Shown here in pieces: positions 6,129-9,258 of a stretch of DNA of 9,258 bases (positions within the stretch are counted from its first letter, which is position 1; every line of letters begins with the position of its first letter). The stretch is taken from the NCBI GenBank assembly GCA_937911855.1, contig CALDPK010000135.1:1-9258 (forward strand). Reading direction: 5' to 3'. The translations under genes were made by a program, and so were the position numbers. The DNA comes from an uncultured Trueperaceae bacterium (GTDB lineage: Bacteria > Deinococcota > Deinococci > Deinococcales > Trueperaceae). The notes below the pieces were generated by a model. The model worked only from the letters and a program-made list of their open reading frames with translations. It made no database searches and had not been told where the DNA came from.

Positions 6129-6871
6129 ACGCCGGCGCCGTCGCGGCGCTGCAGACCACAGGGCTCCACATGCGCTTCGGCAGCAAGGTCGCGGTAACCG
6201 ACATGCGCCTGACGGTGCGGCAGGGCGAACTGTACGCGCTGCTGGGCCCCAACGGGGCAGGCAAGACCACCACCCTGCGCATGGCAACCGGCCTGCTGAG
6301 CCCCGACAGGGGCGACACCCTGGTGATGGGCCACAGCATGGCGCAGGACCCGGCGCGAGCCAAGGCAAGGCTGGCTTTCCTGCCGGACGAACCACTGCTG
6401 TACGGCAAACTCAGGCCCGGTGAGTACCTCGAGTTCGTCGCCGGCCTGTGGGGTGTGGCTCCGGACGTGGCTGAAGAACGCGCCCGCAGCCTGCTGGAAC
6501 TCATGGACCTGTGGGACCGCCGCTTCGATTTCACCGAGACGTTCTCGAGGGGCATGAAGCAGAAGCTCGGACTGGCCGGAGGCCTCATCCACGAACCGGA
6601 CGTACTCATCCTCGATGAACCGCTCACCGGTCTGGACGCCGCCGCTGCCCGCTCCGTGAAGGACCTGCTGCTCGACTACGTGGCGCGCGGGAAAACCGTC
6701 ATCCTGACCACCCACATCATGGAGATAGCCGAGCAGATGGCTCAGCGGATCGGGATCATCGACAGCGGCCAGCTGGTCGCCGAAGGCACCCTGGCTGAAC
6801 TCCGGCAGAGCGCCCACGCTGAAGCAGGAACGCTCGAGGCGGTGTTCCTGGAACTCACCGGACGGGAGTAA
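6113..6871 (+). CDS. ABC exporter ATP-binding protein
   Basis: Cytosolic ATPase that would drive the permease encoded 3 nt downstream, of the CcmA/ABC-2 exporter type. It has 252 residues. Motifs in order: Walker A GPNGAGKTT (45-53); a Q-loop region reading FLPDEPLLYGKL (89-100), with D in place of the usual Q as in this subgroup; signature FSRGMKQ (144-150), a common variant of LSGGQ; Walker B VLILDEP (164-170); D-loop LTGLD (171-175); and H-loop H201 in TTH. The start is taken as GTG 6113, 16 nt inside the previous gene, because the first beta-strand (AALQTTGLHMRFGSK) must be included; the internal ATG at 6170 would cut it off. AAGGA at 6096-6100 may serve as the ribosome site, and the overlap suggests coupled translation. 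The transported substrate cannot be read from the sequence. Confidence 0.93.
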   Translation: MGQEVDAGAVAALQTTGLHMRFGSKVAVTDMRLTVRQGELYALLGPNGAGKTTTLRMATGLLSPDRGDTLVMGHSMAQDPARAKARLAFLPDEPLLYGKLRPGEYLEFVAGLWGVAPDVAEERARSLLELMDLWDRRFDFTETFSRGMKQKLGLAGGLIHEPDVLILDEPLTGLDAAAARSVKDLLLDYVARGKTVILTTHIMEIAEQMAQRIGIIDSGQLVAEGTLAELRQSAHAEAGTLEAVFLELTGRE

Positions 6872-6874
6872 CAG

Positions 6875-8428
6875 ATGGTGCCCGGCTCCCTCAGGCGACT
6901 GCTGAGCAACGAACTGCGCATCGAATGGCGCGAACTCACCACCCAGCGCGGCATGGGCATCACCCTGCTGATGGGCCTGGTGATCCTGTTCGGCATCCAC
7001 TTCGTCTGGTTTCAGCTGCTGAACGCGGTCCGGCCGCTCCTCCAGCCCCAGATCGCCCCTGAAGCGGCGCTTCTCGCCGGCGTCATGCTGTTGCTGCTGA
7101 TTCCGTTCGCCCTCACCATCGGCATCAACCAGAGCGTCAAGGCGATATTCGAACGCAGTGACTTCGACCTGCTGCTGGCCTCGCCCGTACCCACCAGCGC
7201 TGTGTTCGCCAGCAGGCTGCTGTCTGTGGTTTCGTACGTGTTCGTGTCGCTTGGGCTGCTGCTGATTCCGCTGGGCGTGGTGGGCGTCGCAATCGGCATA
7301 CCGCGCCTGCTGGGGATAATCCCGCTGACCGCAGCTGTGGCACTGATCGGCGCGTCACTCGGCATGCTGCTCACGTTGCTGCTCGTGCGGCTGTTCGGCC
7401 CGCGGCTGGCGCGGACGGTCAGTCAGATCCTCGCGGCTGTCGGTGGGGTGATCGCGGTCATGGCGTTCCAGCTTCCCGTCATACTCGGCGGTAACGTCGA
7501 TCAGGCGCTGCAGGTGAACTGGCTGCTGCAGCTGTTCCAGCCGGGTGAACTGCTGGGTGTCGACAGCCTGATCTGGTTCCCTGGCAGGGCGCTCTTCCTG
7601 GAGCCGGTGCCGACCCTGTTCATGCTCGCCTTCGCTGCGTTGCTGTTCCTTGTCACCGTCAGCGTGCTGCACCGCTGGTTCATCCTCGGGGCCAGCGCCA
7701 GCACCACTGCCGTCCGCAGGCGGCGTGCAGACAGCGGTCGAGGGCTGCGTTTCGCGCGCAGCTCACGGGTGTGGCGCGTCATGCTCGTCAAGGACTGGCG
7801 CTCGCTGATCCGCGACCCGTACCTGGTTTCGCAGAGCCTGCTGCAGCTTGCCTACCTGCTGCCGCTGGGAGTCGTGCTGTTCCTGGACACTCAGCTGCTC
7901 GAGCAGACACCAATCGCTTCGGTGGTCGCAACCGGCCTGACTGTCCTGGCGGGTTCCCTTGCCACCAACCTGGCGCGGATCAGCATGACCGGCGAGGAAG
8001 CGATGGACCTGCTGGTGGCTTCGCCGGTACCGGCCGCGACGTTGCAGCGGGCCAAGCTTCTCTCGGCACTTATCCCGGTCTGGCTGATCTTCCTGCCCGT
8101 CGCTGCTGCGATCGCCGTCCTGGACGTCAAGGCAGCGGCGATCGCCATGATGGCCGTCCTGATCACGTCCTTTGCTGCCGCATTCGCCCGGCTGCAGAGT
8201 CCGCGCCGCGCGCGCCGTCAGGACATCTTCAACCGCCAGAATCAGAACGACCCGTGGCTGTTCATCGAGGCGTTCATCCCGCTGGCCTTCGCGCTGGCGA
8301 CCTGGTGGACGCTCGCCGGCGCACCGAACGCGGTGGTACCGGCTGCGATCGGGTTGGGCCTGCCGCTTATCGCCTGGTGGCGGGGCAGCAAACTCGGAGC
8401 CGGCTACGCGGTGGCGACCCGGGGTTGA
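6875..8428 (+). CDS. ABC exporter permease with internally duplicated halves
   Basis: Polytopic inner-membrane protein of 517 residues, the membrane partner of the ATPase before it. Hydrophobic segments fall at about 28-49, 65-85, 114-142, 145-171, 183-206, 243-266, 320-337, 345-364, 395-415, 418-437, 465-482 and 487-502. That is roughly twelve helices, about twice the six of a standard ABC-2 permease. The two halves share a repeated cytoplasmic motif: FDLLLASPVPTSAVFASRLLS (97-117) and MDLLVASPVPAATLQRAKLLS (377-397). A basic linker with an arginine run (281-284) separates them. The likely arrangement is a fused permease dimer acting with two copies of the ATPase. ATG 6875 follows the ATPase stop by 3 nt, with GGGAG (6864-6868) as ribosome site. 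The last 25 nt are overlapped by the convergent gene. The exported substrate is unknown. Confidence 0.88.
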   Translation: MVPGSLRRLLSNELRIEWRELTTQRGMGITLLMGLVILFGIHFVWFQLLNAVRPLLQPQIAPEAALLAGVMLLLLIPFALTIGINQSVKAIFERSDFDLLLASPVPTSAVFASRLLSVVSYVFVSLGLLLIPLGVVGVAIGIPRLLGIIPLTAAVALIGASLGMLLTLLLVRLFGPRLARTVSQILAAVGGVIAVMAFQLPVILGGNVDQALQVNWLLQLFQPGELLGVDSLIWFPGRALFLEPVPTLFMLAFAALLFLVTVSVLHRWFILGASASTTAVRRRRADSGRGLRFARSSRVWRVMLVKDWRSLIRDPYLVSQSLLQLAYLLPLGVVLFLDTQLLEQTPIASVVATGLTVLAGSLATNLARISMTGEEAMDLLVASPVPAATLQRAKLLSALIPVWLIFLPVAAAIAVLDVKAAAIAMMAVLITSFAAAFARLQSPRRARRQDIFNRQNQNDPWLFIEAFIPLAFALATWWTLAGAPNAVVPAAIGLGLPLIAWWRGSKLGAGYAVATRG

Positions 8429-9189
8429 CTCCCGCAGTTCTCAGGCAATCTGTATCGGCGCTGGCTTATGATAGCCGTACATTTACGGATACCATTCGCA
8501 CCTGAATGGCCAGGAAGGCATCCTTGAGCATGCAGGATCAACCAGCGCCGCTCGTTCTGCGAATCTCCCAACCAATCGATGGCAGCGTCCACCGCGGTGA
8601 AGTTTTTCACCGCAGCACCGGCATAGAAAACTGAACCTCTTACCGCCCCACCGCCCATTACCGCCAACGGCTCACCGGATGCAGCTCTGTTCTGGTACTC
8701 CTGGTACACACCTGCTGGCGATAGTTGGGCCGCTAGTGCAGGATAGTACCCAAAACTTAATACGGTTCCGGCCGCGAGCAGCGCGCCCCCCAAAACACAG
8801 GCACGGGGACGGCGCGTCCAACCAAACGCAAGTTGCCAAACCCGTTCGGCAAGCGAGACCATCCAGGCCATGATGCGTCCCATGGCGGAAAGAACTCGAC
8901 GTTTTGACGTCAGCCATCCCGACAACAAACTGGACCAGCGAATTCGACTCAAGACAACGACGACACAGGCAAGAAGACCGATCCCCGCCGCCAGCTGCAG
9001 CAACCCGACGTTGAACCAGGTGGCGATCGACTGCTCGGCGTTCATGTCGAGCCAGCGCGTGTAATGCACCCCGAACCGGTCCTCGAGGGTCTTCTGGTCC
9101 ACGTGCAGGAACAGGTGTCCGATTCCGACGAGGACGGTGAACCAGATCAGCCAGAACGCGATCCGTCGGGTCAGCGGGCTCCAGAACAC
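8404..9189 (-). CDS. Small membrane protein, unrecognised; tail similar to membrane glycosyltransferase C-termini
   Basis: I do not assign a function. The 261 residues show hydrophobic segments at about 10-30, 59-81 and 130-152, so the protein sits in the membrane. The first 80 residues (FWLIWFTVLVGIGHL, then LDMNAEQSIATWFNVGLL) resemble a widespread family of small membrane proteins with a D-x-N/D-xE-x-x-ATWF motif. Residues about 155-220 (GVYQEYQNRAASGEPLAVMG, SVFYAGAAVKNFTAVDAAID, ERRWLILHA) resemble the extracytoplasmic end of DUF2723/GT39-type membrane glycosyltransferases, judged from memory. After residue 220 the sequence becomes Cys/Arg/Gln-rich and unlike such ends, and the stop lies inside the convergent permease gene, suggesting a frameshift or chimera. 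The start is GTG 9189 with no clear Shine-Dalgarno. The middle of the gene is richer in A+T than its 5' end. Nothing definite is visible in 9190-9258. Confidence 0.6.
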   Translation of the reverse strand: MFWSPLTRRIAFWLIWFTVLVGIGHLFLHVDQKTLEDRFGVHYTRWLDMNAEQSIATWFNVGLLQLAAGIGLLACVVVVLSRIRWSSLLSGWLTSKRRVLSAMGRIMAWMVSLAERVWQLAFGWTRRPRACVLGGALLAAGTVLSFGYYPALAAQLSPAGVYQEYQNRAASGEPLAVMGGGAVRGSVFYAGAAVKNFTAVDAAIDWLGDSQNERRWLILHAQGCLPGHSGANGIRKCTAIISQRRYRLPENCGSQPRVATA

Positions 9190-9258
9190 TGCGCCAGCCT
9201 AGGCCGTCCCTCTGCGGGCCCCGGCACGGCTCGCCATAGACTGCTGCGGTGGCCGAGC

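Noticed and set aside
5927..7000. 357-residue open frame on the minus strand opposite the ATPase gene
   Set aside because: Gln/His/Ala-rich composition, no motif, fully antisense to Walker-motif-bearing coding sequence.
8463..8476. Terminator hairpin GGCT-TATGAT-AGCC after the exporter permease
   Set aside because: Only 4 bp of stem and no T-run; too weak to call.

Overview
The window is high-GC bacterial DNA with densely packed genes and no rRNA, tRNA, CRISPR array or insertion sequence that I can see. The organism cannot be named from this alone. Sec signal peptides ending in FA-Q, weak Shine-Dalgarno sequences on several genes and an apparently leaderless promoter would fit a Deinococcota lineage (Trueperaceae-like) or another high-GC Gram-negative-type bacterium. 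That guess is low confidence.

Layout. (1) 1-3530, minus strand: a peptide-scavenging cluster read right to left. It holds a secreted P1-family (DmpA/NylC-type) self-processing peptidase, then a family-5 extracellular solute-binding protein, then a DppB-type ABC permease cut by the window edge. A perfect 15-bp stem-loop and a strong promoter separate the peptidase from the binding protein, so the transport genes are probably a separate transcription unit. (2) 3531-3784: a divergent intergenic region with an 87-nt imperfect inverted repeat. (3) 3785-4412, plus strand: an intact MntA-HepT toxin-antitoxin pair, visibly less GC-rich than its surroundings and probably acquired. (4) 4506-8428, plus strand: a thiamine-diphosphate enzyme of the acetolactate-synthase-like family, overlapping by 16 nt an ABC exporter ATPase, followed after 3 nt by a polytopic permease with an internal duplication. 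(5) 8404-9189, minus strand: a small membrane protein whose 3' end runs 25 nt into the permease gene; its tail looks frameshifted or chimeric.

How the genes fit together. The secreted peptidase could release peptides or amino acids that the binding protein and permease import. MntA would silence the HepT RNase by AMPylation. The ThDP enzyme and exporter genes appear translationally coupled, but the sequence does not show a shared substrate. I see no clear new multi-gene system. The points most worth a second look are the hydrophilic insertion in the DppB-like coupling loop, the 87-nt inverted repeat, the leaderless-type promoter and the odd C-terminus of the last gene.
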